The notes under the pieces: model-generated
The model's database searches: none
The model's input: only the letters and a program-made list of their open reading frames with translations
What the model was told of the DNA's origin: nothing
Shown: piece after piece, positions 11,591 through 24,432 of the stretch
How positions within the stretch are numbered: the stretch's first letter is position 1
How the letters are laid out: the number at the start of each line of letters is the position of its first letter
Translations under genes and position numbers: made by a program
Assembly: GCA_014529385.2 (NCBI GenBank)
Contig: CM043948.1
Span: 74,484,791 to 74,548,790 of the forward strand
DNA length: 64,000 nucleotides
Direction of reading: 5' to 3'
DNA from: Adiantum capillus-veneris
Lineage: Eukaryota; Streptophyta; Polypodiopsida; Polypodiales; Pteridaceae

Positions 11591-11959
11591 AAAATATGGC
11601 TCCTCCTCTTGCCACATCGACATGGACTTACGAGCTTCTTGTCGCATTTCAACACAAGTCTTAATGTTTTGAATTTCTTAGATCTCCATTGTCTCTGAAG
11701 TTTTTGCTTCCCTATCGATACATGAGGGTACCTACAAGTCATCGATTTATGGCTGCCACATGGTTTTGTTGGTGTTGGCAAGTTTTCTAGGTAAAGGCTT
11801 TCCACATGCAAGATAGCTGACAAAGGCTTAGAAGCAATAAAAGTGGGTTGTTTGCGTACTTTCTGCAGTAACGTATAGTTGTCGAGCTCCGTGTGTATCC
11901 TGCTAATGTGGCAGAGCTCCTTTGCCTAAGCATAGGCTTCAGTCCAATCAGAAAAGAAA

Positions 11960-12640
11960 AATTTGTTGTAATGTGTTGCTGTCACCATATGCAAAGGGAA
12001 GAGATGCAAAGGGAAGGCCTCTTTCCAGATGATGTGCTTGGTGCTCTTTTGATTGATATGTTGGTCAAATGTCATCACTACATGCGAATGGAAGGTCTCT
12101 TTCCAACTGCATTCAACTATGTTTGTAAGTCATGGATTGTTGTAGAAACATGTGCTGCTTGGCAATGCATTGGTCCATATGTATGCCAAATGTGGTGCCA
12201 TCATGGAACCACGAAAATGTCTTTATAGTCATGCTCTTCACTTGGAATGCATTGTTTTCAAAATGCGCCCAACATTGCTATGGAAGGAAGTTGTGGGATG
12301 TTTTAACTTCACGCGAATGGAAGGTCTCTTTCCATCTGCATTCATCTATGCTTGCACCTACAAAGCCTATGGTATTCTATACTCGGGGGTTGTTGGAGAA
12401 AGATTTTAGTGCTTTCATCAATTGTATGCCAAATGCGGTTTCCTTTCAAATCTACTTGATGGGTATCCTCTTTGGGATGTCATCTCTTGGAGTGCGTTTT
12501 ATTGTTTGAAGTTTGGCGTCCCAATGGTGTGGTTCCTTATGAACAATCTACGAAAAGATGGTTTTGATCGTTTTATTACTGCTTTCAGCTTGGCCATTAC
12601 ATCTGAGATAATATGTCGTTGGCTTTTTGTGTTTGATTGA
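11960..12640 (+). pseudogene. PPR protein pseudogene (PLS class)
   Basis: Pentatricopeptide fragments spread over several frames: REGLFPDDVLGALL (about 12015), RMEGLFPTAF, LGNALVHMYAKCGAIMEPRK (about 12158-12217), RMEGLFPSAFIYAC (about 12317), YAKCGFLSNLL and DVISWSAF (about 12425-12500). The MYAKCG and DV(V/I)SW motifs are diagnostic of the plant PLS-type PPR family, which mostly edits or processes organelle RNA. Frequent frame changes and irregular repeat spacing show that it is dead. No intact DYW domain was seen, and the upstream part of the gene is absent. Confidence 0.8.
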
Positions 12641-15550
12641 AAATGTATCCATGAGAATTTCCATCGTATCATTAATGAAATGAGTGTCCTGATGTGACAC
12701 TATTTCAACAGAACAATTGTATTTACACATGATATTCTCATAAATAATTGACGCAGTAGACCTTGCAGTGTTATTTGGAAGAGCTTTACCCTCCATTCAT
12801 TTGCTGACCTAGCATGTAGCCATAATAATGTACTTGTTCTGTCTGGGAGTTACCTTCTTGAATGGTCCCATGAAGTCAAGTCTCCACTTCATAAAAACTT
12901 CCAGTGGCTGAATTGGAGTTAGCGGTGTCGTATCAAATGCTGTAGGTCTACCCATCCTTTGACATATATCACATGTTTTACAAAAAGTCCTAACATCTAT
13001 CATCATAGATTGCCACCATAATTCAACTTGAAGGATTTTCTTATATGTGATGTCAATTGAAAAGTGATCGTCTGCATCACCATTATTTGTCTCAGTGATA
13101 ACCTGCACTCGTCCTTTTAATGGCACATATGGACGAATTACACCATCAATACTCAATCTATAAAGCACTCCAGCAATAATGGTGAACTTCAGACTGCAAA
13201 CAATTAATAACTTTTTCTTGTTATTTTGAGGTCAATCTTTCGGGAATTTGCATAGTTGAAGAAAATTATATATTCCTTATCATTTGGGATCAGGCTCTTC
13301 CTCAGCTATGCTCTGGAATAATTCAGCATCTATTGGTTCATCTCTCAGAGTTGTTTTTGAATAGCCTTCAATACTTCTGGAAAGAAAATCAGTCTCGCAA
13401 TGTGATTTGCTTGGCTTGTGGAACATCCATTACCTAATTAACCTTCCTTGTATTATGACTTTATTGATCAGAAATAATAAGGCCTAATGATCAACATAAA
13501 AGTGGAATAACTTCCCTAGTAGATAATGTCTGAATTTGGTTTCACTGAACACCATTTTCAGTGCCTCCTTTTCTGCTGCTGAATATCCTTATTTTGTTGA
13601 TCTGAATCTGTGATTGGCGAAGTAGACTGGGTAGTCTGTCTTCCCATCAGGTTGAGCCAGTATAGCCCTCATCACCATTCTTGAAGTGTCAACATGTACA
13701 TGAAAGATAATATCCCAGTTGGGCTGACGAAGGATTGGCTTCCTGTTGATTGCATCTTTTTAGCATTAAAAATTGCGCTCACACTCTCCATTCTAGATAT
13801 ATTTGTTTCCTTTCTTTGTGAGCTCATATAAGGGCAAGGCTTTAGCTGTAAACATATAAAAATTAATGGACCCCAAGAATGAACTCAATTCTGAAACCGT
13901 GGTCGACGGTGCTCTGGTTTGCTGAATTCTCTTAATCTTATCCTCAGCCATTTCAATGCCATTTCAGAAACAATATGTCCCAATAGCTGACCTTTTTAGA
14001 CCATAAAAACAGACTTGAATGGATTTAAACAAATCCTCTTCTCCCTGCACCTCTTGACGATCATCTCTGGAAACAATACGTGCATTTCTTTAGTGGAAAA
14101 GATAGTAAAATCGTCTACGTAGATGACCAAAAATTTGTGCAAAAACTCACGAAAGATTTTCATCATACACCGCTAAAAGGTCGCTCGAGCATTACAAAGT
14201 CCAAATGGCATTACCAAATATATAAATAATGCCCATTCAATGATGAATGTTGTTTTAGCTTTGTCTTCTAGTGCAATCTTCAGCTGATTGTAGCCATTGT
14301 AGAGCCATCCCTAAAGTTATACACCTTGTGGCCTGCAATCTCATCTAACATTATATCTTTGAATGGTAATGTGAAGGGATCTTTAATGGTATGGGCGTTC
14401 AGTTTCTTATAATCCACGCACACTCTGAGCTTACCGTTCTTCTTTGGGACAACCACTATAGGAAATAGCTAGTCGCTGCTTGCCACCTCTATGATGAATC
14501 CAACTTAAAGCAGATTATCGATTGTCTCTTTGAACTTCTTTACATGATTAGGATTCATTTTGTACCTTTGCAATCGTACTGGTACGGTATTAGGTTTCAG
14601 TGGTATGCGATGTTGACACACTTCAAGATTTACTCCCTTCAGATCCGTATGTTCCAAGGCGAATACGTCTTTGGGAACAGTATCTTGGCTTTTTACTTGA
14701 TCTCTGGCTTCAGATGTTTGTTGATTTTAGTAATTCTGAGATTCTCCTATGAGCCAAGATTCCATTCTTCTAATTCTTGATCATCTGGAAGAAACCAATT
14801 TGGCCCACCTCCCTTTCTCTTTGCCAATGACTCTGCTTCCTTGTCTGTTTGGATACCGGCAGCATAGTCATTAAATGGATTACTAACTTCCAGTAGATGA
14901 TTATGAACATCTGGTTGCAATAATACTAGAATTTATTCATCAGCAATGAATCATTTACTGGATTGGGTTATGATCTGAAGTCAAGCTTTTTTGGTGTAGA
15001 CTGATCTAGTACCTGACCATCAATCTGGATTGATCTTTTTCCAGTGTTCAATTCAGTGAATTATTTTGGGTATTGTTGCTTTTTTCATTCAGCTTGTTCC
15101 TTGTCCATCAGTACTGCACTGATGAAGTTATTCATGGAAGCTAACATCGTCTCAATCTGCTTCGTACCATACTTCTTATGCATCTCTTCTAGTCTCAATG
15201 CTTTCCTCCATGTCTTGGTGTTATCTGTCTTTATTTGAATTCTTCTACTGGAGCCTTGAATTGTTAATGTTTGGTTTGCATAGTCATGTACAACCCCAAC
15301 AGTTTTGAGCCATGGTCTTCCCAACAACATTCCATAGGCTCCTTGAATGTCCAATACTAGAAAGATGGTTTTGAAATTTTCCTTCCCGACGCTTATTTGC
15401 ATGTTTTCAATAAGACCAATGGCTTGGACAACTCTATGATCTGCCATCCTTATTTTGAATGGACATGGATTCATTTCAGTTATTCCTAGCTTTTGTCGAA
15501 GATGCTTGCCAAGAATGTTCACCCCCGCTTTTCCATCCAAAATGACACTA
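12548..15550 (-). pseudogene. Decayed Ty3/gypsy pol (protease, RT, RNase H, integrase)
   Basis: Read on the - strand from right to left. Protease at 15550-15085 has VILDGKAGVNI and, about 85 residues on, LLGRPWLK. RT at about 14580-14050 has VVVPKKNGKLRVCVDYK (near 14415-14465), MPFGLCNA (near 14190-14213) and the catalytic YVDD (near 14107-14133). An RNase H-like stretch is heavily broken (13900-13260). Integrase follows: zinc-binding and start of core at 13168-12809 (CKTCDICQ, LDFMGPF), then the core end at 12796-12548 (VSHQDTHF, NGQAESSN). Many stops and frameshifts. Its 3' end lies against the PPR pseudogene. No LTRs were identified. Confidence 0.85.
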
Positions 15551-16096
15551 GATAATGATTCTCATTGTTTTATGAGCTTATATCTATTTGGATGAATGGA
15601 ACTTCATCATCTCTATGGCTTCCAAATTCACTGCTCTGGTCTCTGCTTCAACTTTTCTCTTTTGTCTTATAACTTTAGATGCCTCAGGCAATGTGCATTG
15701 GATGTCGTCTAATTCCATTGTTAATTGCTCCTTATTAGTCAGGGTGTATATTGACATCAGTTGGAACTACACCTTGTGATTCCTTATTCATCAAGATAGG
15801 GTATAACTCTTAAGCAGTTTAAATTATCTGAATCAAAGGGCTCAAATTATTTTTGTAGGATCTTGCATGATTCCTATGACGTGGTAAAGCACATCCTTTT
15901 CACTCTACTCGCCAATCAAGATGCTGCACCACCACCTGCCTGCACATCTCAACCCTCAACAATGAGCTCAGATGAGATATAAGCACTAACAGCAGAGCTG
16001 GAGCAAGAAAAGTTGCAAAGGCAACTTCTGATGGTGGGCATGCTCACAACAAATGCACAAAAAGAGCAGCAGATCAAGGAGTTCGAAGAAAAGCTA
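15551..16096. other. Intergenic, no gene recognised
   Basis: No domain recognised. Near 15990-16130 a + strand run reads as charged, coil-like peptide, possibly a gag scrap, but I cannot assign it. Confidence 0.4.
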
Positions 16097-16521
16097 GCCA
16101 AAGCCAAATCAGATTTGACTACCCAAGAGAAAATGCATGCAAGGGATACCTGCTAAAGTTGTGGACTTGGGTGGTACTTCACAAACACTAATACATGTAC
16201 CTGTCACCCAAACATAGTACATTGAGTTCAAAAGTGTTGATCAACCACTCTTAATGGACCTACCTGCCACTTCCATCTTTGGAGGATTGCAAGATCTAGA
16301 AGAAGAAAGGCAAATAGTGCCAAAGCAGATCTGACTACCCAAGCGAAAATGCATGCAAAAGAGATATAGACTAAAGTTGTGGACTTGTGTGGTACTTCAC
16401 AAACACCGGTACATGTACCAATCACCCAAACATAGACATTGAGTTCAAAAGTGTTGATCAAACACTCTTAATGGACCTACCTACCACTTTGGAGGAATGC
16501 AAGATCTAGAAGAAGAAAGGT
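16097..16521. repeat. Tandem duplication, about 210-220 bp, two copies
   Basis: Copy 1 starts near 16097 and copy 2 near 16314. They share GACTACCCAAG, AAAATGCATGCAA, TAAAGTTGTGGACTTG, TGGTACTTCACAAACAC, ATTGAGTTCAAAAGTGTTGA and GATCTAGAAGAAGAAAGG. The copies differ by scattered substitutions and short deletions, so the event is not recent. Confidence 0.85.
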
Positions 16522-16825
16522 GTTGATCCATGGGTCAATAGTACACTATAACTCAATACGTCGTAACTCAACTTTCCTACCAAAGTCTTATTTTTTTGAG
16601 AGTTATGAAATGATGCGTAATATGGTTAAAAACATCATTTGTAATGAGTAGCTATTCTAGTTGCAGAAGTGGGGGTGTGATGGAACTTCCAGATTATAAA
16701 TACAAAGCCATTTGAACCATTGAACTCTAATTTTGGTTTAGCCTATGGTAGACTTAATATATAAGGTACCTAGGTCATTTTGTAAGAAGTACTTTATCTT
16801 AATGAAGGTTTTGTGCAGCCGTCAA

Positions 16826-16923
<98 letters not shown>

Positions 16924-17421
16924 CATCTTGACATAACTCCCTGCTCGCTCATTGCATTGGAGATCCATTACACCATTGCAATAGACTCAAAGAGAGCTAC
17001 GCAACAACGCCAAGCATTCCATGCAAAACAAAGCACATGCGCTAACGCATCTACGAGCTATTTGTGGTCGTAAGTGTATCAAATGATGTTTGTTTTTTGC
17101 ATGCAAGTAGTCATTGGAATCGTGGCGACATAAGATACACATAGGTACTCATAGATTTCAATTTTGGACACTTCCAAAATTTTGAAAGCAATTCAAAAGA
17201 CTTTGAACTTTTACAACTTCACAAAAATGCTTTGAATATTTTGAATGTAGTATAGACAATACAAAGAGTTATTCAAAGTGTAGCCTTCTAGAGACCACAT
17301 TAGGGATTCTATAAGTCCAAGGACCTATGTTGTATACATTTTGCAAGATACGGGGGGTTGTTTCAACTTGAGTAAATATCCTCAATCGATATGGTGTAGT
17401 GAGGTCTCCAACAACCCCCAC
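16522..17421. repeat. Compound microsatellite (GT)n(GA)n in non-coding DNA
   Basis: (GT)n about 16830-16864 passes directly into (GA)n to 16920. Flanks 16522-16829 and 16921-17421 show no gene. Confidence 0.9.
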
Positions 17422-17426
17422 CTGTT

Positions 17427-19374
17427 TGTTGGGTTCAAACCCCTGACCATAGGATACCCTATTTTACAGCTGCTGATAAGAGCCACTCCTTTTTGGTGTT
17501 TGCATGGCGTCTTTGCATGGCAAGAGAGAACTTTATATGTAAACACTATTTTTTATAAATTGAATAGCATGGTGTTTTGTTTTTCCCTTGCTGTGTCGAC
17601 TCCCTCTCTCACTTGTTCTTTGCTTCTCTTTGCTCCTCCATGCACCATGGCTCTACTTCGGCTTCATCCTCCCTAACCACTACAGCCTAACAGCTGGTAT
17701 CAAAGCATCAAGCTCCAAGGAAATATATCTACGGGTGGTGAAGAAGAGTGTTCTAAAACATAGTCATAGGCAGTGAAGAAATCAAAACATTGTGGCTATA
17801 CTTGGCGAGTCTAGCGATCATGAGAGATTGTGCAGCAAGGCAAGGAGACCTCTTAAAACGCAAGGGAAATTGATAGCTGTCATTGAGCACTATGCACACA
17901 GCTCGTTTTGTGGAAAACGTTGACAAGCGGCGCCTTCAGCAAATTCGCATTGACTTAAGAAGAAACCTGCTACACTACATCCTCTTTCAATTCCACCTCT
18001 ACTAGCTGCACAGAAACTGGACATCATCAGTGCTATCTGTGTAGAGGCCGCCCTTGTAGGCCTTGTTTATCCTTTTCACACTCCATTAATAACACCTTTC
18101 TTTTCATTTTGGTCTTTGGCCTTCAACCAAGAGGGCCTTCACACCTATAAAGGCTGTAGTCCCAAGCCTTAGTTGGTATAATAACACTGCAGCCTTGTTT
18201 AGCCTCTCAAAATACCAGGGAGGAGTCCTACGTGTGGTCGATTTGGAGCACACAGTGTGGTTTTAGTGCGCAACATCTCCAAAGGGAGCATACTTGAAGT
18301 TTTAAATTTTTGGGCGAGTTCTCGACGTATATCCACCTAGATACTATCGCATTGGGAAGCTACGAAGTTTTTTGGATTTGTGCAATACTTAGATCTCTTG
18401 ATGCTACTATTATTTGCCAGAGACTCGGTACATCACCACAGAGTTCACAAAGTTTTCTTATTCTTCTCTTGGATATGTATGCCAAATATGTCAGATTACT
18501 GGCTCAAATACACCCAGCAATGAGGCAAGTGATTCAAAATATGAAGAAGTTCTTAACCACAGAGTTTTACGAGCTTCACATAATCAAGATTAGCTCGATG
18601 AATATCGATCAAATGGTGATTTTTCAACGGTTTTGCTTCGGAAATGTGGTACTGGACTGTGCAAATTGCTTTTATCAATCAAGTGTCTTAGAAGTTTTTT
18701 TGTCTTTGGTCAACAAAATTATCTTTTTCAGTCAAAGCCTTATTTGAGCCTATAAATTGTCAACTATTCCCATGATAAAAACTTGTACGGGTTAGACACT
18801 GCCACACACACATAAGTGGTAAGACCTCCCAAAAATATTTGTTCTCAACCCATTTTTGTCCCGCTTCTCGTGAGGTTATTGGGTACACCTTAAGCCCAAG
18901 GTTTGGCAGTGAACCAAAAAGACCATTTTTTGGTAGCTAATTTTTTGACCTACACCCTATCTGTTCAAGGGGGGGTTTACTATCATAGCACCAGGTTATG
19001 GATACACCAAATATTTGGTTGTGAGAGAACCTAAAACTCACGGTTAGCGAGTACACCAAAAACTCGAGGTATCATGAGAGTGGTGTGTCTAGTTTGGGCT
19101 TGCGGGGGGGATTGTTGGGTTCAAGCCCCTGACCATAGGATACAACCCCTATTTTACAACTAATAAGAGCCACTCCTTTTTGGAGTTTGCATGGCATCTT
19201 TGCATGGCAAGAGAGAACCTTATATGTAAACACTTTTTTTAATCAATTGAATAGCGTGGTGTTTTGTTTTTCCCTTACTGTGTTGACTCCCTCTCTTGCT
19301 CGTTCGCTTCTCTTTGCTCCTCCACGTCATGGCTCTACTTCGGATTCATCCTCCCTAACCGCTGCAGCCTAACA
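17427..19374 (+). mobile_element. Complete small non-autonomous LTR retrotransposon
   Basis: 5' LTR 17427-17692 (266 bp) and 3' LTR 19113-19374 (262 bp) both start TGTTGGGTTC and end CAGCCTAACA, and agree at roughly 90% by eye. A primer binding site TGGTATCAAAGC at 17695-17706 resembles the initiator-tRNA-Met site. A G-rich tract (GCGGGGGGG) sits just before the 3' LTR. CTGTT flanks both ends (17422-17426, 19375-19379), a perfect target duplication. The 1.42-kb interior encodes no gag or pol. The element is 1948 bp, so it is a TRIM/small-LARD-type element that must borrow enzymes in trans. The LTR divergence says that the insertion is old. Confidence 0.92.
18310..18750 (+). pseudogene. ORF in the small LTR element, possible PPR scrap
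   Basis: A 145-codon frame inside the non-autonomous element. Around residues 19-30 it reads VFWICAILRSLD and around residues 50-62 LLLDMYAKYVRLL, similar in order and spacing to PPR repeats (compare LxxMYAKCG). The rest is not recognisable. The simplest reading is a captured and eroded host gene fragment. It could also be chance; there is no sign that it is a functional gene. Confidence 0.35.
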
Positions 19375-19379
19375 CTGTT

Positions 19380-19949
19380 GTACATTGACTAGCCTTTCAT
19401 CACTCATAAATCAAATATTAACTTGAATTTGACGATGCTCGTGGTCCAAAGAAAAGGAAACATGGTAGTATCCAAGAACTTCCATAGACATATCTCTATC
19501 CAAGTATAGCATTTCATAAACACCTATGATGATAAATCCTCGATGGTAGTGATCTCTGCAAAGGCATCCATGAATTATGTAGAGCAAGAAAAGATTAAAA
19601 CTACCAAATACCACATAAAAACTCTTACAATTAATATGAGTTGTATAAAATAAAATCACCAAAAAGATAGCAGGAACTCTTCCCCTCCATTGTGGTGGAT
19701 CTTCAACAAAGTAAGTCAATGTATAAGCCAATCTTCTCAAGAAAATAATAGGTCAAGTAAATACTCTAATTGAAAAAACAAGATTAATACCTTGAGTGAA
19801 TTCAGTGATGTGACCCACTACATAGGATGCATTGCGTCGAGGATCCATTTGTGGCCCATACTTTGATCGAAGAGATATCAATAAAATTTAATATCAAGTG
19901 TGTCTGACTTTAAGTGAGATCCCCAATGTCAATTTGAACTTATTGTTAT
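19380..19949. other. 3' flank of Helitron, no gene recognised
   Basis: Lies between the small LTR element and the Helitron helicase. I looked for the 3' hairpin plus CTRR of the - strand Helitron and could not place it. Confidence 0.4.
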
Positions 19950-22550
19950 GAGTTCCCTAGTTGTAATACTTCCTTGAATACAATGTTTGGAGTTTAGTAA
20001 CACTTCTCTTGAGTGTTTTCAGTATTGACAACAATCATCATAGCAGCTGCACTTCGCACACGTGACATTGCAACATACAATTGTCCGTGAGAGAAGATCA
20101 ATAATGCAAGATATAGATCAAGAATTCCCAGTGTTTGCCCTTGTGCTTTGTTGATAGTCATCCCAAAAGCAAGCCTGATTGGAAACTGACGACGCTTCAT
20201 TTGAAATGGAAGCCCCTGATGGTTTCCAACAAAAAAGTCAATCCTTGGAATAAAACTCTCTCTCAAATATTCGATCCTGTAACTATCTCTACCTCAATTA
20301 CCTTATGATGAAATTGCTTGCATATCAATCCGGTTCCATTACATAATCCATGTCTTAGATCCAAATTTTGCAACAACATGATAGGAGCATTTTCTTTGAA
20401 GACTAAAGCATGAGGTGGAAAACCACCACCAAGAGTGAAGCTATTCAGATATTCAATTGTGTACAAATGTGTGTTTTTCTCTAACAAAAAAATTGAATCT
20501 GCCCTCAAATACTCTTTGCAAACTCCATGCATTCTTTGCAATGCATAGTCATTGACTAAATCCACCTCTAATTTATTCTGCGGAGCAAGTATTGCTCGAC
20601 CTCTGAAAAAACTTGCATGATCTTGCACATGACACAAATCTCCATATATAAAGCTTAGAAGATCTGCCAAACTATTTCATGGAAGCATCATGTGTGAAGG
20701 TATTTTGACTCTATCTAAGTCTTCTCCATCATCCATATTCCCATTGCCAATATCAAGCATCCAACGCGAAAAACTTTGTTGAAGAGAATTTGAACCACAA
20801 TCAAGTATACACATTTTTTCAGTAAGCCTCAATATCTTCGTACATTTTCATACGTGAGAATGACACAATGAAGCGTCTGTAATGTATGTACGACTAATTT
20901 TTGGTACAACAGGTAGTATTTATCGAAAGTCGCCTCCAAACAAAATGACTTTTCCACCAGACAAAGTATCTCACTGCATAATATCTCTTAAAGTTCTGTC
21001 TATTGCTTCAAATGCATAGCGATGTGTCATGGGAGCTTCATCTCATATAAGTAAAGCTGCATTCCTTAGAAGTTTTGCAAGTTGACTATTTACCTTTATA
21101 TTGCAAGTTGCTTTAGAGTGAAGCTCCAAAGGTATCTTAAACCTAGAATGAGCAGTTCTTCCATTACTCAAAAGCAAACCTGCAATACCTGATGATGCAC
21201 ATGCAAGAGCAATGCCTTTCGACTTTTATTCCATACCCAACCACTTAGAAAGTCATTGTATGTGAAGCTATTTGCTTCTGGATAGTTTTTATTTTCAACA
21301 AACCATTCTGTCAAGGTAGTTTTTTTATTTTGCTCATTATCTAGAAAATCTGATACATCGTCACCATCTTGAAATGTAACCATATTCTGCAATGGAAGGT
21401 GTACTTGCAATCGTTTAATAGCTAGCCTTTCACTATGCATGTCAAAGCTAAATATTCTCCACATAGCCTCAGATGCAAAAACATAACATGCATTTGGATA
21501 AATTTTGATCTCATCAGTAGCTCCTTCAACATCTTGAAGAACAACATTGGCTTGATCATGTCCCTTGTAGACATACTTATAAAGATATTTAACGGCAGTG
21601 ACAGTTGAGAAAATCTCCACATTAATATGGCCTCTGTATCTTAGTGATAAGAGAGGGGGATAAGTAACAACCCAACACTTACCTAAATTGTACTTTTTAG
21701 ACGGAAAAAACCTTCCATCATCTCGTCTCATTTACACAGGATATCCACTTTCATTTACATTCATAGACGTAGAAAATTTTCGTGGAACTTGAATCTACAC
21801 TTTCCATCAACCATACATGGAGAACTTGGGTTCAAAGGAACACATGGCCCATGAAAATTACAACGAATCACTACATCAAATAATTCTGGAAACACATTCT
21901 TGTCAGGGAGCTCTGCACAAACCAACTTGTCATAGTGGAATGTATCTACGGGCTTATATTTGGATGCAAGTATCAACAATATATGAGCATGAGGAAGACC
22001 TCTCTTTTGAAACTCAATCACTGATACATGTCCAATCACCTCCCCAATACTACTTGCTTGATAATTAAATGCATCATATCTTGGAGGAAGTAATCAAACT
22101 CTTCCATCAGAGCAACAATATTTGGATAGTCTTTCCTTCATCCTTCCATGCCTTTGCTCCACATTTGGAGCAAAAAAATCTAAGCTTCCTAAGTTGTGCA
22201 ACACACACTTTTTGGATATAACAAGTGCCATAGACTTGTGATGTAAAAGGAGAGAAGTTGGGTATTCAAAAAGGATGGACAAACAATGCTTTTCTACTTT
22301 AGAATAGTTTCCCTCTTCAAGGATAGCAATAGGCTCTACAGTCTCTTGATTACATCAAAATGCTATGCTCATTGTCATACCAACGTCCATGGATTTAGAG
22401 TTTCCTTCATGTATATCATGCAAGCACTGTCTTTCATTGCACTCCAATAAAGTTCCAATAGTACTTTGTAGTGAATGCCTTGTTCTCTCTCGTGCTATTT
22501 GGCGTCTCACATTTCGGGATTCATCACATAGTCGGCTACATCGTGCATGA
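19950..22550 (-). pseudogene. Helitron Rep/helicase (RepHel), decayed
   Basis: Rolling-circle transposon protein read right to left. The Rep part at about 22300-21170 has the HUH motif in EFQKRGLPHAHILL (about 22010-21970), then CVPLNPSSPCMVDGKC and VKYLYKYVYKGHD (about 21600-21560). The Pif1-like helicase part at about 21100-19950 has a Walker-B-like segment with a stop replacing the residue before DEAP (about 21038), GDFR followed by a stop and ILPVV (about 20925), then GLPFQMKRRQFPIRLAFGMT, INKAQGQTL, YVAMSRVRS and the terminal IVFKEVL. It has several stops and frameshifts and no intact frame longer than 190 codons. It could not mobilise itself or its relatives. Confidence 0.9.
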
Positions 22551-23241
22551 CCAGGTGATAATATATACGTGGTCTAGATACCATCTATGAAATCACATGC
22601 AAATAGATCTCATATAAGGTACTTGGTATAGGTTTGATCAATTAGTAAAAACACGTTCTTATGCATAATAAAAAATCAATGTAAACTGGAACATCAAATT
22701 ATCTCCTCTAAACTGAATACAATTGACACATTGATAGTGACTCAACAAAAAAGTACAGTTTGATGAAGATACAACATAGAATTACATATTTCTGCCATTA
22801 GTAGGATTAGGTCGTTGAGAAACTTGACATTGCTTTGGTCAAACTAATCTAGCCAAAGCACTTAATTTATTTGAGGGTTTATTCTCATTATGAACATGAA
22901 AATTATTATTCTCTATTACCTTATGCAAACCCTCATAAAAAACTACCGTCGAACTGGTCTTGTTTTGTTGCACTATCTTCAATGAACAAATCAGTGACAA
23001 TTGCTTTGCTTCTGGTCTTTTTTTCAGATAAAGATCTAAACTATTTTTTTCTCAAGTACTGCTGTTGTAAATTGAGATACCCTCACAATAGGAATGTTTG
23101 TCCTACATAAATGATGTTTTTAAAAGAATTGGTTACTTTGGTAGACTTTGAGCACTCATATACACCAGTCATTCTGACTAGCACTAGTTGGTTTGAGAGA
23201 TCATGACTACCATACATCTTGAAAACATACACCTTTGAAAG
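22551..23241. other. Intergenic, no gene recognised
   Basis: AT-rich, no domain seen. The 5' end of the - strand Helitron should be here or further right, but no convincing TC...AT-rich terminus was found. Confidence 0.4.
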
Positions 23242-24032
23242 CTAAAAGTGGCTTAAAAACGTCATATACATAAACTCCTTGGGACAAAAGTTTTGGTGAG
23301 ACATTTGGATCAGAAGGGTAGCTCGGATATCTGAAAGTTTTGAGCCTTGAACCTTTATCAAAGCACCCAGCTTGTTGACAATACTTCTCAATCCTAGTAC
23401 GATGTGTCGTAGAGTATTGCCTTGAATTCGTCCTTTTGATTTGCGTTGACTCTTTGAAAGCTCTTTTTGAAGATTCTCAATAGATGCCAATATCATCTTT
23501 TGAGAATCCTCAACTTGAGAAAGTTTCTCTCTCAAGTATGCTTCACTCTCTAATCTTTGCAAGTTTGTTGCTTTTGTCTCTTCTTGCAATTTCCATAGTA
23601 TCCAACTTTCAATCTCCAATGCAGAGCTTAAAGTTTCAACCACATTAGAGACATTGGTTTTCATTGTCTCCATCCTATTGCAAGAGGCTTTGATCTCTAG
23701 CAAGGTTTCAATAATGTGCTTTTTAGAATTTCTCCCGACATTTTGAGCTGCTCTCTTTGTCGCACACACATAGCGAATAGGAAGAGATGACATTATCTCC
23801 TCTTCATTAGTTGATGCACTATTCCTCTTGACATTTCAAACTGCTCTCTTGCTGCACGCACATTGCGAATAGGAAGAGATGACATTATCTCCTCTTCATT
23901 AGCTGATGCACTTGTAGCTATTTGAGAAGATATCAAGCCATTGGTTGCAATAGTGAGAGGAATGGCATGACTAATCTCCACTTTATTGTACACGAAAACT
24001 ATAGTGGTTGCAAAGAGAAATGTGACAACCAA
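23242..24032 (-). CDS. Hypothetical coiled-coil ORF pair, possibly Helitron cargo
   Basis: Two adjoining - strand frames: 79 codons (24032-23793), then 183 codons (23793-23242). The longer one is rich in Glu, Lys, Leu, Ser and Gln with heptad-like spacing (ESEAYLREKLSQVEDSQ, ENLQKELSKSQRKSKG), so a coiled coil is likely. I recognise no family. The start of the long frame and part of the short frame share EEEIMSSLPIR, the result of a local tandem duplication (see 23748-23930). Position next to a Helitron suggests captured host sequence. Expression and integrity are unknown. Confidence 0.35.
23748..23930. repeat. Imperfect tandem duplication, about 105 bp
   Basis: CTGCTCTCTT-GT-GCAC-CACA followed by GCGAATAGGAAGAGATGACA and TTATCTCCTCTTCATTAG appears at about 23751-23820 and again at about 23850-23912. 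It duplicates the start of the coiled-coil frame. Confidence 0.8.
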
Positions 24033-24432
24033 AGAGAAAGGTTTGAATGCTTATAAATTAAAAAATAACCCTCCTAGAATATTCACTTTTTAACTGCTTG
24101 CTTTTATAGAAACAAAAAAATGCATCATCTCTATCTAAATGTGAGAAATAACAAAGGATTGCATGAGAAGTGGAAAACAAACCAAAATGCTCATCAATCA
24201 TTTTTGTTAGTAGATAAAAGTTATGCTCAATACATGATCAACCCCATCTACATTTGAAAATGGGAAAAGAGCGTTTAGCGCTGGGATGCTTGAAAGCAGG
24301 CTCCTTATGATTCTCTATCTTATCAAGTCCTACAATGCTCTTTAAAGCATTAATTTTGCTATAAGCTTGAGAGATAGAACAACAACCTAACTCAGAATCA
24401 AGGTAGAGGGCATATGAGTATCCCAACTTTAC

